From Lachnospiraceae bacterium (GTDB lineage: Bacteria; Bacillota; Clostridia; Lachnospirales; Lachnospiraceae): a stretch of DNA of 49,833 nt. The notes beneath the pieces were generated by a model, which saw only the letters and a list, made by a program, of their open reading frames with translations, was not told the origin of the DNA and made no database searches. Shown piece by piece: positions 1 through 8,154 of this stretch (positions are counted from its first letter, which is position 1; each line of letters opens with the position of its first letter). The stretch spans positions 1 to 49,833 of the forward strand of contig JAQXOR010000036.1 of the NCBI GenBank assembly GCA_029099805.1. The letters are read 5' to 3'. The translations under genes were made by a program, and so were the position numbers.

Positions 1-50
1 TTATTGTGGAATGGGACAGTGCAGCCGACTATCGCGAGGTGACCGATTGA
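1..50 (+). CDS. 3' end of an unidentified gene (partial)
   Basis: The third frame is open from the window edge and ends at TGA 48-50, giving the short tail IVEWDSAADYREVTD. The residue composition looks like real protein, while the other two forward frames give less convincing peptides. Too little is present to name a family. The following 150 bases contain the promoter of the next gene. Confidence 0.35.
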   Translation, partial: IVEWDSAADYREVTD

Positions 51-100
51 CCTTAGATGGCTGATTGACGGGAACAGTGATACTTTTTGAAAAAAAGTGC

Positions 101-129
101 TTGCTTTTTCCTAAAGTGTATATTACAAT
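101..129 (+). promoter_or_regulatory. Sigma-A type promoter of the aminotransferase gene
   Basis: TTGCTT at 101-106 and TACAAT at 124-129 are separated by exactly 17 bases. Transcription would start near 136, giving a leader of about 64 bases that contains the palindromic motif at 152-167. Confidence 0.7.
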
Positions 130-151
130 ATGTAAGAATACTCTGTTCATC

Positions 152-167
152 TGTATACAATTATACA
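152..167 (+). promoter_or_regulatory. Candidate operator shared with ddh
   Basis: The 16-mer TGTATACAATTATACA lies just downstream of the predicted transcription start. Its exact reverse complement occurs at 29927-29942 upstream of the ddh promoter. The core resembles GntR/FadR-type operators (TTGTATACAA). At this position a bound protein would block elongation or initiation, so repression is the simplest guess. The regulator is not identified in the window. Confidence 0.5.
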
Positions 168-199
168 TTTTGAATGAGATTATGAAGGAGAGTTAAGAC

Positions 200-1399
200 A
201 TGGCACTTACGTTATCTAAGAAAGCACAGGCTGTAAAGCCTTCTTCCACACTTGCAATTACCGCAAAGGCAAATGAATTAAAGGCAAAGGGTCTTGATGT
301 TGTAGGCTTCGGTGCCGGCGAACCGGATTTTAATACACCGGAAAATATCTGTGATGCTGCGATTCATGCAATTCACGCCGGTTTTACAAAATATACCCCG
401 GCCTCCGGTACGGTAGAGTTAAAGCAGGCCATCTGCAAGAAGTTCGAGTCGTTCAATAAGCTGCATTATGAGCCGAACCAGATTGTGGTAAGTAACGGAG
501 GAAAGCATTCCTTAACCAATATATTTTCCGCTATTTTAAATCCGGGCGATGAGGTTGTTATACCGGCACCGTTTTGGCTCAGTTATCCGGAAATTGTCCG
601 TCTGGCAGACGGCGTACCGGTCATTGTCCGCTGTGGTAAGGAACAGGGCTACAAGATGACTGCAGAGCAGCTCGCTGCCGCATGCACCGAGAAGACAAAG
701 GCTGTTGTATTAAATACTCCGAACAATCCAACCGGTATGATTTATACCCGTGAGGAGCTTGAAGCTCTGGCAAAGGTAATCGTAGAGAAGGATATTTACT
801 GCGTAGCCGATGAAATGTACGAGAACTTGATTTACGAAGGAAACGAGGCTGTCAGCATTGCCTCTTTAAACGACGAGATTTACAAGAGAACCATTACCTG
901 CAGCGGTGTTGCAAAGAGCTATGCCATGACTGGCTGGAGAATCGGTTATACCGGTTCCTCTGCAGAGATTGCAAAGCTCATGGGCAGTGTACAGAGCCAC
1001 CAGACCTCCAACCCGAACTCCATTGCACAGAAGGCTACGGTAGAGGCACTGCTCGGACCGCAGGATACCGTTGCCGCTATGAATAAAGAGTTTGACAAGC
1101 GTCGAATCTACATGTATGAGCGCATCAGTAAGATGGATTTAGTAGATGCGTTAAAGCCGCTTGGTGCTTTCTACGTATTTGTGGATGTAAGTAAGCTGCT
1201 TCAGAAGTCCTATAAGGGCGAGAAAATCGGTGATGTCGGCAAGCTGGCAAAGATTCTTATCGAGGACTACATGACCGCGGTAATTCCGTGTGCGGACTTC
1301 GGTTTTGACGACCATATCCGTTTGTCCTACGCAATTTCCATGGAGCAGATTAAGAAGGGCTTAGATCGTATTGAGCAGTTCATTAAGGATGTGGAGTAA
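200..1399 (+). CDS. Pyridoxal-phosphate aspartate-type aminotransferase (class I)
   Basis: A 399-residue fold-type I aminotransferase, probably converting aspartate plus 2-oxoglutarate to oxaloacetate plus glutamate in the cytosol. Visible family marks are GAGEPDF near residue 38, the NNPTG motif near 175, and the PLP-binding lysine (about K239) in SGVAKSYAMTGWR, followed by the conserved arginine. The length matches bacterial AspC subgroup I-gamma proteins. ATG 200 is supported by AAGGAG at 185-190. It is monocistronic: its own promoter lies upstream and a strong terminator follows. Substrate specificity (aspartate versus other amino acids or prephenate) cannot be settled by sight. The shared motif with ddh suggests a link to the aspartate/DAP branch. 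Confidence 0.9.
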   Translation: MALTLSKKAQAVKPSSTLAITAKANELKAKGLDVVGFGAGEPDFNTPENICDAAIHAIHAGFTKYTPASGTVELKQAICKKFESFNKLHYEPNQIVVSNGGKHSLTNIFSAILNPGDEVVIPAPFWLSYPEIVRLADGVPVIVRCGKEQGYKMTAEQLAAACTEKTKAVVLNTPNNPTGMIYTREELEALAKVIVEKDIYCVADEMYENLIYEGNEAVSIASLNDEIYKRTITCSGVAKSYAMTGWRIGYTGSSAEIAKLMGSVQSHQTSNPNSIAQKATVEALLGPQDTVAAMNKEFDKRRIYMYERISKMDLVDALKPLGAFYVFVDVSKLLQKSYKGEKIGDVGKLAKILIEDYMTAVIPCADFGFDDHIRLSYAISMEQIKKGLDRIEQFIKDVE

Positions 1400-1446
1400 A
1401 GCGAACACCTAAAGGTTAATCATAAAATGAAAAATGTTATGAAAAG

Positions 1447-1478
1447 CTGTCGGGAGAAATCCCGGCAGTTTTCCTTTT
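1447..1478 (+). terminator. Rho-independent terminator of the aminotransferase gene
   Basis: CTGTCGGG (1447-1454) pairs with CCCGGCAG (1461-1468) with one G-U pair and a 6-base loop, followed by a T-rich tail. Confidence 0.85.
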
Positions 1479-1496
1479 CCAATTATGATTAACTAC

Positions 1497-1546
1497 TTGA
1501 CAAAACCACTCCACATGATGTAGACTATAATCAAACTACATGATGT
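1497..1546 (+). promoter_or_regulatory. blaI promoter with two BlaI-type operators
   Basis: TTGACA at 1497-1502 is followed by TAGACT at 1521 (18-base spacer); TATAAT at 1526 is an alternative -10. Two copies of the palindrome ACATGATGT lie at 1513-1521 and 1538-1546, 25 bases apart centre to centre, flanking the -10 region. They resemble the TACA-n-TGTA dyads bound by BlaI/MecI/CopY repressors, so autoregulation is likely. Confidence 0.65.
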
Positions 1547-1569
1547 CGATTGAGAAAAGGAGAAGGATT

Positions 1570-1935
1570 ATGCCTGAACTTCAAATGGGAGCAGTGGAAG
1601 CCAGATTTGCCGATATGATATGGGAACTGGAGCCGGTACATTCGAGAGAACTGGTACGACTTGCCGGGGAAAAGCTGGACTGGAAAAAGTCCACGACCTA
1701 TACGGTATTAAAACGTCTTTGCGACAAAGGTATTTTTGAAAATAATAACTGTATCGTGACGTCCAAAATCAAGCGTGACGAGTTTTTTGCCATGCAGAGC
1801 GAACAGTTTGTGGAGGAAACCTTTGCTGGCTCGCTGCCGGCGTTTTTGGCGGCTTTTACGTCCAGACGGGGAAAGTTATCAAAAACGGAGGTTGACGAGC
1901 TGCGGCGTATGGTTGCGGAATATGAGGAGGAGTAG
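1570..1935 (+). CDS. blaI: BlaI/MecI family repressor
   Basis: A 121-residue winged-helix repressor. It has the family pattern of an N-terminal HTH that opens with the 'DMIWELEP...SRELVRLAGEKLDWKKSTTYTVLKRL' type of arrangement, and a C-terminal dimer region rich in charged residues. ATG 1570 was chosen over ATG 1540 because AAGGAG at 1557-1562 sits 7 bases before it and because 1540 falls inside the second operator. The stop is 2 bases before the M56 peptidase gene, so the two are co-transcribed as in bla and mec systems, where proteolysis triggered by the sensor inactivates the repressor. No beta-lactamase gene is adjacent, so the regulated target may be the operon itself or lie elsewhere. 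Confidence 0.88.
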   Translation: MPELQMGAVEARFADMIWELEPVHSRELVRLAGEKLDWKKSTTYTVLKRLCDKGIFENNNCIVTSKIKRDEFFAMQSEQFVEETFAGSLPAFLAAFTSRRGKLSKTEVDELRRMVAEYEEE

Positions 1936-1937
1936 AA

Positions 1938-4900
1938 ATGGGAGCGGTATTTGTTAAGATATTAAATATGAGTCTGACCGCAGGCTGGATTGTGCTGGCG
2001 GTATTATTGGTGCGCCTGCTGTTAAAGAGGAAAGCACCGAAGGCGTTATTTCCGGTGCTGTGGGCGTTTGTGGCGGTACGGCTCCTTTGCCCGGTTACGT
2101 TTGAAAGCAGCATCAGTCTGATTCCGGATGCGGAGCCGGTAGAGCGCATAACAGCACTGCGGGATAACAGGGTGGAGGATGATACAGTTCAGAATAGCCC
2201 AACGGACAATACAAAGGAAGATACATTAGGAAAAGCAGAACCGGTGGATTTACCGGGGCATATCGGAACCTCAGAAGGTTTTCCGGGCAATCAGTCCGGA
2301 CTATGGGAGCAGGATAAGCTGCCTGCTTCCGATGAACAAGAAATCATAACTGACATAAGTTCCGGGCAAACGGACAATACTCCTGAGGAAAAGTCGCAGG
2401 CAATAACGGAACCGGAGAAAGAAGATTTTAAACAGACACTATCCGAGGGCAGCGCTATAAAAGAAGAGGAAAACGAAGCACCCGCCTCCGACACTAAAAC
2501 AACGGAAGAAACGCCGGATTTTCCTGCAAAGAAAACAGATCACCTGTTAATTGCTGCAGTTATATGGCTTGTCGGTATCGGGAGTATGCTACTTTATACG
2601 TTTTTCAGTTATGTACGGATTTACAAAAGAGTGGCGGAATCGGCGCCACTTTCGGACAATGTCCGTGTTTGTGACCATATCGGGAGTCCGTTTATATTAG
2701 GAATTATATGCCCAAAGATTTACCTGCCATCCGATGTTTCGGAAGCAGACAAAGCGTATGTGCTTTCCCATGAGAAGGCACATATAAGGCGTCTTGATCA
2801 CATCTGGAAACCGTTTGGCTTCCTGCTTTTAAGTGTATATTGGTTTCATCCGCTTCTGTGGGTGGCGTATATTCTTTTATGCAGGGATATCGAGTACGCC
2901 TGCGACGAAAAGGTTATAAAGGAGCTGGGAACGGAGCAGAAAAAGCCGTATTCCGAGGCACTCATTAACTGTAGTGTATCAAAGAAAATGATTTCCGCCT
3001 GTCCGCTTGCTTTCGGGGAAAACGGGGTAAAGGGGCGCGTGAAGTCTGTGTTACACTATAAAAAGCCTGCGTTCTGGGTACTGATCGTTTCTGTTTTGGT
3101 CTGCGTGGGTATGACGGTGTGCTTTTTGACAAATCCAAAGGAGAAAAGCACAGACAAAGCTACGGAGCCTACACTGACACCAAATTTGACAGGAGAACCT
3201 GAAAATCTGTCCGGAGACGAAAATGAGACCTCAGGCTTAAAAGCAGGGGATGTTATTTCCTTTGGTACATACGAGCAGGATAATAGAAAAGAGAACGGTG
3301 CAGAACCGATTGAGTGGATTGTATTAGATGTATTTGACGGCAAAGCAACCTTACTCAGCAGATACGGACTGGATGCAAAACCGTATCATACTACAAAGAC
3401 TGACGTTACCTGGGAAAGCTGCTCTTTGCGAAGCTGGCTGAATACCGAATTCTTTGAGTCGGCCTTTGACGCGGATGAAAAGTCACAAATTTTTACAACA
3501 AAGCTGGAAAACCCTAAAGCATCGGGTCATGGTACAAGCGACGGACCGGATACGACAGATAAACTGTACTTACTGAGTGTCGATGAGGTGCAGGAAATTT
3601 TTGAGCTTTTGAATAAAAAAAGTACAGATGTCGAATCCGATGATTTCCTAAATCTATGTATCACTACAGCAACAGCCTACGCAAAGGCGCAGGGTGCATG
3701 GGAAGCAGGTACCGGGGATAATGCCGTGTGTGCATGGCTGCTTCGAACACCGGGAGAAAATTTACAGCAGGTAAGCAGAGTCAGTGCAACCGGAACGCTG
3801 AATTATGACGTTGAAGTGGATTACGGCGGTATGGCAATTCGCCCTGCAGTCCGAATTAAACTTTCCGGGGCAAAGTATGAGCTCGTGGAGACTGCAAAAG
3901 TAACGACAGAAGACGGACAGGGAAGCAGCATCCTGCATACAAGAAGTGCCCGCTGGAAGGAGGTTGTACCGTTATCCGAAGCAAAAGCGGGCTATGTGGT
4001 AGAGTTTGGTGCTTATGAACAGGATAATGTAGCAGAAAACGGAGCGGAACCGATTGAGTGGTTTGTTTTAGACGTAGAAAACGGGAAAGCATTGTTACTC
4101 AGCCGTTACATTCTGGAACGTATGCCGTATCATGAATATAATGAGAGTGTTACGTGGGAGAATTGTACGTTACGCAAATGGCTGAATGAGGAGTTTTATC
4201 AGACCGCATTTACGAAGGAGGAAAAGCAGCATGTGATACCTATGCTTTTAGAGAATGTATGGAACCCGTGGAATCCTCTGGCAGAGTATGAATACACAGA
4301 AGATAAGGTGTTTCTGCCTGCAATGGAGGATGTATTGTCAGGAACTTACGTATTTAGCGGGAATTATCCGGAAACGTCCGACTACCGTTTTGACGGCTAT
4401 TTTCTGACAGACACAGAACGGATGGCAAAATGCTCGGTATTTGCAGACAGGAATACAACAGGTAACTATCTTACAGGCTGGTGGTTACGCACCAATTCAC
4501 TTCTGTCATTTTATCCGTCCACGGCTTCGGAACCGGTGGAATGTTATATAGTACCGCGGCTTGGCCGTTACGGCGGGCTTGATAACGGCTATGGATATGT
4601 CGAAAATGTTTGGGGCGTACGCCCTGCTATCCGGGTAGAAATAAGCGACACGACAAGTGATGGAAATAACACGGAAAATAACAAAAATGCAGATGCTTCC
4701 TTTGAGTCTGCTGATTCTGACTCTCTTGCTTCGCGCTTACCGTCAAGATATGCGTATGAGGAAGTAAAGAGTGCCTTTTTGGAGTTTTTCAATCATCAGG
4801 CGTATCTGTATCCGTCCATGTATCCGCAGGAAGCATATGACTGTACCATAGATGTATATTGCACCAAAGAATCCAGGATGAAACGTGTCTACATAAAGAC

Positions 4901-6512
4901 GGTACTAAACAAAGAAGATACATGGTTTCTATGCAGTCCGGAACGATATCTAGAAGAGAATACACCTCTTTTTGTCAGCAGAATGAGCGATGACACCATG
5001 AAGCTTTTACAGGAAAAGGAAGAAATCACCTATCTCGGAACCGACACGATACGAATCCCTGCGGTTACAAAGCCGGAGTATCACAAGGGAAGCAATACGG
5101 ACATGAATCAATATAAAACAAGTGTCAGTTACATTTATGAAAAATTGTGTAAAAACGGCTATCTGCAAAAAGACGGTTACAAGGATGTTTTGAAGCTGGA
5201 AGTATGGATTTCCGAGTTTGATATGGAAAAAAAACTGTTTCCTCACGCTTATCTTGTAATTAACGATTCTAAGGTATATGAAACCACCTTTACCGAGTAT
5301 GAAGGGCTGAATAAAACCTTTGATAAAGAAAATTATACCAGAATGGAGCAGATTGAAGGTACTGACGGAGAGCAGCTTTATGTTTGGGATGTATTTGACG
5401 GCCGAAGTATCAAACCGTTGTCTTCCATAGACGAGGAACAATTTGAACGGGTAAAAAGCTGTGCGGTATTTCATTATGTTTATGAAAAAGATTTTACAGA
5501 GACATTGTCATTGAACGGAACAACCGTAACGGTTCCGAAGCAAAATGTAGCAATAAGTGAGGAATTTAAGCTGGGCATTGCCTTTGTACCGCAGTATACC
5601 TTAAGTAATGTCGCGCATTATAACATTTTCCGTAGTGAGGACTCCGGAGAAAACTGGTCTTTGGTTGCAGAGGATTATACGGCTGCCGCAGGGGATATCG
5701 GGTCGATACTGCTACCGACGGAAAGCCGCGTGGTATGCTATTTCAAATTAAGCGGAGTAACGATGCAAAGCAGCTGTATTCTGTCGGAGGACGGAGGAAA
5801 AAACTGGAGCAGTCCGCCACAGGCTGCAAAGCCAAACACCGGGTTATCAAATCCTTCCATTGGCTCTTCCGTAGTGTTCGGTTCTTATGAGCAGGACAAT
5901 GATGCTTCCAACGGAACGGAGCCTTTGGAATGGATTGTTCTGGACCGTAAAGACGATAAAGTATTGCTTCTGACGAAATATGTAATTGAATATATGGACT
6001 ATTACGATAAATACGCTAACTTCTTTTGGGAAAGGAGCAATATTCGTGAATGGCTGTATGGAAATATCTATAAATCAGCATTTACGGCAGAAGAGAGAGC
6101 CTGTATTTTAAAAACAACAAATGAGAATCCGTATAACGCAGATACTGAAAATAACGGCAGCAATACTACAGAGGATTACGTATTTCTTTTAAGCATGGAT
6201 GAGGTTTTGTACGGAAAATCGCAGGATGGTACGCCATATTTTAGAAATGAGGAGTCGAGGCTTACTGTTCCGACAGCAACTGTAGGAAACTATTCATATG
6301 TATCACCCTGGTTAGAAGAACGCGATGAATGTAGCGCTGATGAAAGGTGGAGCGGAGTGACTACTACATGGTGGCTTCGTACGCCCGGAGAGACGATATA
6401 CGATGCAGCCATAGTAACAAAGGAAGGAACCATTTCTACACAGGGGGGATCCCCATATAGAGCAGGCATTCGACCTGCCATATGGATTGACATTAGCCGG
6501 TTGAACCGGTAA
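1938..6512 (+). CDS. BlaR1-like M56 membrane metallopeptidase with three DUF6273-like sensor repeats
   Basis: A 1524-residue membrane protein. Residues 1-55 carry two transmembrane helices, 60-195 are an acidic Ser/Thr-rich linker, a third helix lies near 200-228, and the zinc motif HEKAH is at 278-282 with a likely third ligand in DIEYACDEK near 319; further helices lie near 290-318 and 378-400. This is the M56 module of BlaR1/MecR1. The penicillin-binding sensor is absent. Instead three homologous blocks begin near 437, 685 and 1309, each with a FGxYEQDN start, EPIEW, a 'LLSRY' strand, a W-E-x-C-x-x-R-x-WLN segment and a 'GxRPAxxI' end, which match DUF6273. Between blocks 2 and 3 there is an unassigned region (about 940-1190) and two BNR/Asp-box-like SED-GG/SG-NW motifs near 1231 and 1283. 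It is probably a transmembrane sensor protease acting on the upstream BlaI; the ligand is unknown. Confidence 0.82.
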   Translation: MGAVFVKILNMSLTAGWIVLAVLLVRLLLKRKAPKALFPVLWAFVAVRLLCPVTFESSISLIPDAEPVERITALRDNRVEDDTVQNSPTDNTKEDTLGKAEPVDLPGHIGTSEGFPGNQSGLWEQDKLPASDEQEIITDISSGQTDNTPEEKSQAITEPEKEDFKQTLSEGSAIKEEENEAPASDTKTTEETPDFPAKKTDHLLIAAVIWLVGIGSMLLYTFFSYVRIYKRVAESAPLSDNVRVCDHIGSPFILGIICPKIYLPSDVSEADKAYVLSHEKAHIRRLDHIWKPFGFLLLSVYWFHPLLWVAYILLCRDIEYACDEKVIKELGTEQKKPYSEALINCSVSKKMISACPLAFGENGVKGRVKSVLHYKKPAFWVLIVSVLVCVGMTVCFLTNPKEKSTDKATEPTLTPNLTGEPENLSGDENETSGLKAGDVISFGTYEQDNRKENGAEPIEWIVLDVFDGKATLLSRYGLDAKPYHTTKTDVTWESCSLRSWLNTEFFESAFDADEKSQIFTTKLENPKASGHGTSDGPDTTDKLYLLSVDEVQEIFELLNKKSTDVESDDFLNLCITTATAYAKAQGAWEAGTGDNAVCAWLLRTPGENLQQVSRVSATGTLNYDVEVDYGGMAIRPAVRIKLSGAKYELVETAKVTTEDGQGSSILHTRSARWKEVVPLSEAKAGYVVEFGAYEQDNVAENGAEPIEWFVLDVENGKALLLSRYILERMPYHEYNESVTWENCTLRKWLNEEFYQTAFTKEEKQHVIPMLLENVWNPWNPLAEYEYTEDKVFLPAMEDVLSGTYVFSGNYPETSDYRFDGYFLTDTERMAKCSVFADRNTTGNYLTGWWLRTNSLLSFYPSTASEPVECYIVPRLGRYGGLDNGYGYVENVWGVRPAIRVEISDTTSDGNNTENNKNADASFESADSDSLASRLPSRYAYEEVKSAFLEFFNHQAYLYPSMYPQEAYDCTIDVYCTKESRMKRVYIKTVLNKEDTWFLCSPERYLEENTPLFVSRMSDDTMKLLQEKEEITYLGTDTIRIPAVTKPEYHKGSNTDMNQYKTSVSYIYEKLCKNGYLQKDGYKDVLKLEVWISEFDMEKKLFPHAYLVINDSKVYETTFTEYEGLNKTFDKENYTRMEQIEGTDGEQLYVWDVFDGRSIKPLSSIDEEQFERVKSCAVFHYVYEKDFTETLSLNGTTVTVPKQNVAISEEFKLGIAFVPQYTLSNVAHYNIFRSEDSGENWSLVAEDYTAAAGDIGSILLPTESRVVCYFKLSGVTMQSSCILSEDGGKNWSSPPQAAKPNTGLSNPSIGSSVVFGSYEQDNDASNGTEPLEWIVLDRKDDKVLLLTKYVIEYMDYYDKYANFFWERSNIREWLYGNIYKSAFTAEERACILKTTNENPYNADTENNGSNTTEDYVFLLSMDEVLYGKSQDGTPYFRNEESRLTVPTATVGNYSYVSPWLEERDECSADERWSGVTTTWWLRTPGETIYDAAIVTKEGTISTQGGSPYRAGIRPAIWIDISRLNR

Positions 6513-6551
6513 ATTATGTGCTTTTCATAAAGCTTTTATGAAACGATTAAG

Positions 6552-6597
6552 ACAGAACGCATTCTTTAAAACAGGGAGGGTGCGTTCTGTTTTATTT
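6552..6597 (+). terminator. Terminator of the blaI-M56 operon
   Basis: ACAGAACGCA (6552-6561) pairs perfectly with TGCGTTCTGT (6581-6590) across a 19-base loop and is followed by TTTATTT. Confidence 0.75.
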
Positions 6598-6624
6598 GAC
6601 TTCATAACGGCAGTGTGCTACAAT
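6596..6624 (+). promoter_or_regulatory. proC promoter
   Basis: TTGACT at 6596-6601, a 17-base spacer and TACAAT at 6619-6624 preceded by TG (extended -10). It overlaps the tail of the preceding terminator. Confidence 0.8.
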
Positions 6625-6679
6625 TTCATATATGCGTATTTGTAAAGCAATTGATACTATAGGGAAAGAAGGAAAAACT

Positions 6680-7477
6680 ATGAAAATCGGTATTATCGGT
6701 GCGGGTAACATGGGGTACCCGATGTTATGCGGAGCAGTTAAAGTAGCAGGCGGAGAAAATGTATTTTTTACCTGCAAAAGTGATTCAGACAAAGAAAGAG
6801 GGATTGCGCAGGGAGCGAACTACTGTGAAAGCAATGCAGAGCTTGCAAAGGCTGCCGACATGATTGTTCTTGTCATTAAGCCGTATGTATACGACACGGT
6901 ACTTTCCGAGATTAAAGGGAAGGTAAAGGACGGGGCAATCGTCGTGACGGTAGCTGCCGGAATTACAATTTCTTACATAAAAGAGGCGCTTGGCGGGCAG
7001 ATTAAGGTAGTACGCGTGATGCCGAATACTCCGGCGATGGTGGGCGAGGGCATGTCCGCAGTAACCTTTGAGGAGGGAGCGGACTTTAACGCTGAGGAAA
7101 AGGCGTTTATCGGGGCATTCTTTGATTCTTTCGGAAAGTATGTCGTACTGCCGGAGTCTTTACAGGATGCGGCTATTCCGGCCTCCGGAAGCTCCTCTGC
7201 CTTTGTGTATGTATTTATCGAAGCGATGGCAGACGCGGCAGTCTGCTGTGGCATTCCGAGAGATACCGCGTATAAAATGACGGCCCAGACCGTACTCGGT
7301 GCCGCAAAGATGGTACTTGAGACCGGCGAGCATCCGGGGAAATTAAAAGACAATGTTTGTACACCGGGCGGAACCACCATCGCAGGGATTCGTGCGTTAG
7401 AGGAAAACGGCTTCCGGAGTGCGGTAATGGAAGCCTGTATTGCAACCTTTGACAAAGTAAAATCTATGCAGAAGTAG
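6680..7477 (+). CDS. proC: Pyrroline-5-carboxylate reductase
   Basis: A 265-residue cytosolic enzyme that reduces pyrroline-5-carboxylate to proline with NAD(P)H. The N-terminal Rossmann motif GIIGAGNMG, the 'VVRVMPNTPAMVGEG' active-site region and the C-terminal 'CTPGGTTIAGIRALEENGFR' helix are all textbook ProC features. ATG 6680 is preferred to 6632 because the shorter protein begins exactly at the Rossmann strand and a purine-rich RBS (AAGAAGG) precedes it. It has its own strong promoter and is followed 98 bases later by the Nudix gene, which may be read from the same promoter. Confidence 0.95.
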   Translation: MKIGIIGAGNMGYPMLCGAVKVAGGENVFFTCKSDSDKERGIAQGANYCESNAELAKAADMIVLVIKPYVYDTVLSEIKGKVKDGAIVVTVAAGITISYIKEALGGQIKVVRVMPNTPAMVGEGMSAVTFEEGADFNAEEKAFIGAFFDSFGKYVVLPESLQDAAIPASGSSSAFVYVFIEAMADAAVCCGIPRDTAYKMTAQTVLGAAKMVLETGEHPGKLKDNVCTPGGTTIAGIRALEENGFRSAVMEACIATFDKVKSMQK

Positions 7478-7575
7478 ACTGTACAGTGTGAAGTGATTCT
7501 GCCTGTTTTAACGAATAAGCTGATGGAGAGAAGCTTTGGAAACAGGTAATCAGATAACAAGAAAAAGGAGTTGTC

Positions 7576-8106
7576 ATGGAAAAAATCAAACGTACGGAAC
7601 GTACCCTCGCATATAAAGGAGCCTGGATATCCTTTTATAAGGATACAATGTCCTTTGCCAACGGAAACACGGCTGAATGGGACTTTATCCATCATAACGG
7701 TGCTGCGGCTATGGTGGCAGAGGAAGCGGACGGACGTATTGTTATGATTCGTCAGTGGCGTCCGGGCGCAGACGGAGAGATTTTAGAGCTTCCGGCAGGT
7801 GGGATTAATCCGGGAGAGGATCCGGTATCTGCGGCAGTCAGGGAGCTTCGGGAGGAAACCGGAGCCTTATGCGTGGCTGCAGAGCCGCTGCTTATGATTC
7901 AGCCTTCCCCGGCATACAATGATGAAAAGGTCAGCATATTTTATTGCAAAGTGTCCGGCTATACTGACATAGAATTAGATGAAAACGAATACATTACGAT
8001 AGAGCGGTATCCACTCGAAGAATTAATCCGGATGATTCTGTGCGGTAAGATTTCGGATTCTAAAACCGTAGCCGGATTATTTGCATACCGGGAATTGAAG
8101 CAGTAG
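7576..8106 (+). CDS. nudF: Nudix hydrolase, ADP-ribose pyrophosphatase type
   Basis: A 176-residue protein with a perfect Nudix box starting at GGINPGE and ending REETGA (G-x5-E-x7-RE-U-x-EE-x-G-U), which binds Mg2+ and cleaves nucleoside diphosphates linked to another moiety. The upstream 'LPAGG' and downstream 'PSPAYNDEKVSIFYC' segments fit the NudF/YqkG ADP-ribose pyrophosphatase subgroup. A ribosome binding site AAGGAG precedes ATG 7576. The next gene is a XerD-like protein, as in the nudF-xerD neighbourhood of Bacillus, which supports orthology. Exact substrate is inferred, not shown. Confidence 0.85.
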   Translation: MEKIKRTERTLAYKGAWISFYKDTMSFANGNTAEWDFIHHNGAAAMVAEEADGRIVMIRQWRPGADGEILELPAGGINPGEDPVSAAVRELREETGALCVAAEPLLMIQPSPAYNDEKVSIFYCKVSGYTDIELDENEYITIERYPLEELIRMILCGKISDSKTVAGLFAYRELKQ

Positions 8107-8154
8107 GATCCAATAGCGGACACAAAACAGGATGTCAGGGAAAGGAGTGCAGGA

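Noticed and set aside
1-199. A complete short gene before the aminotransferase
   Set aside because: The only open stretch ends at 50 and looks like the 3' tail of a larger gene; the rest is promoter and leader.
5007-5474. A 155-residue open frame on the minus strand
   Set aside because: Lies wholly within the large M56-DUF6273 gene on the opposite strand and has no RBS or motif.
6973-7695. A 240-residue open frame on the minus strand
   Set aside because: It is antisense to proC and the start of the Nudix gene, both of which have clear family motifs; no RBS and no recognisable protein features.
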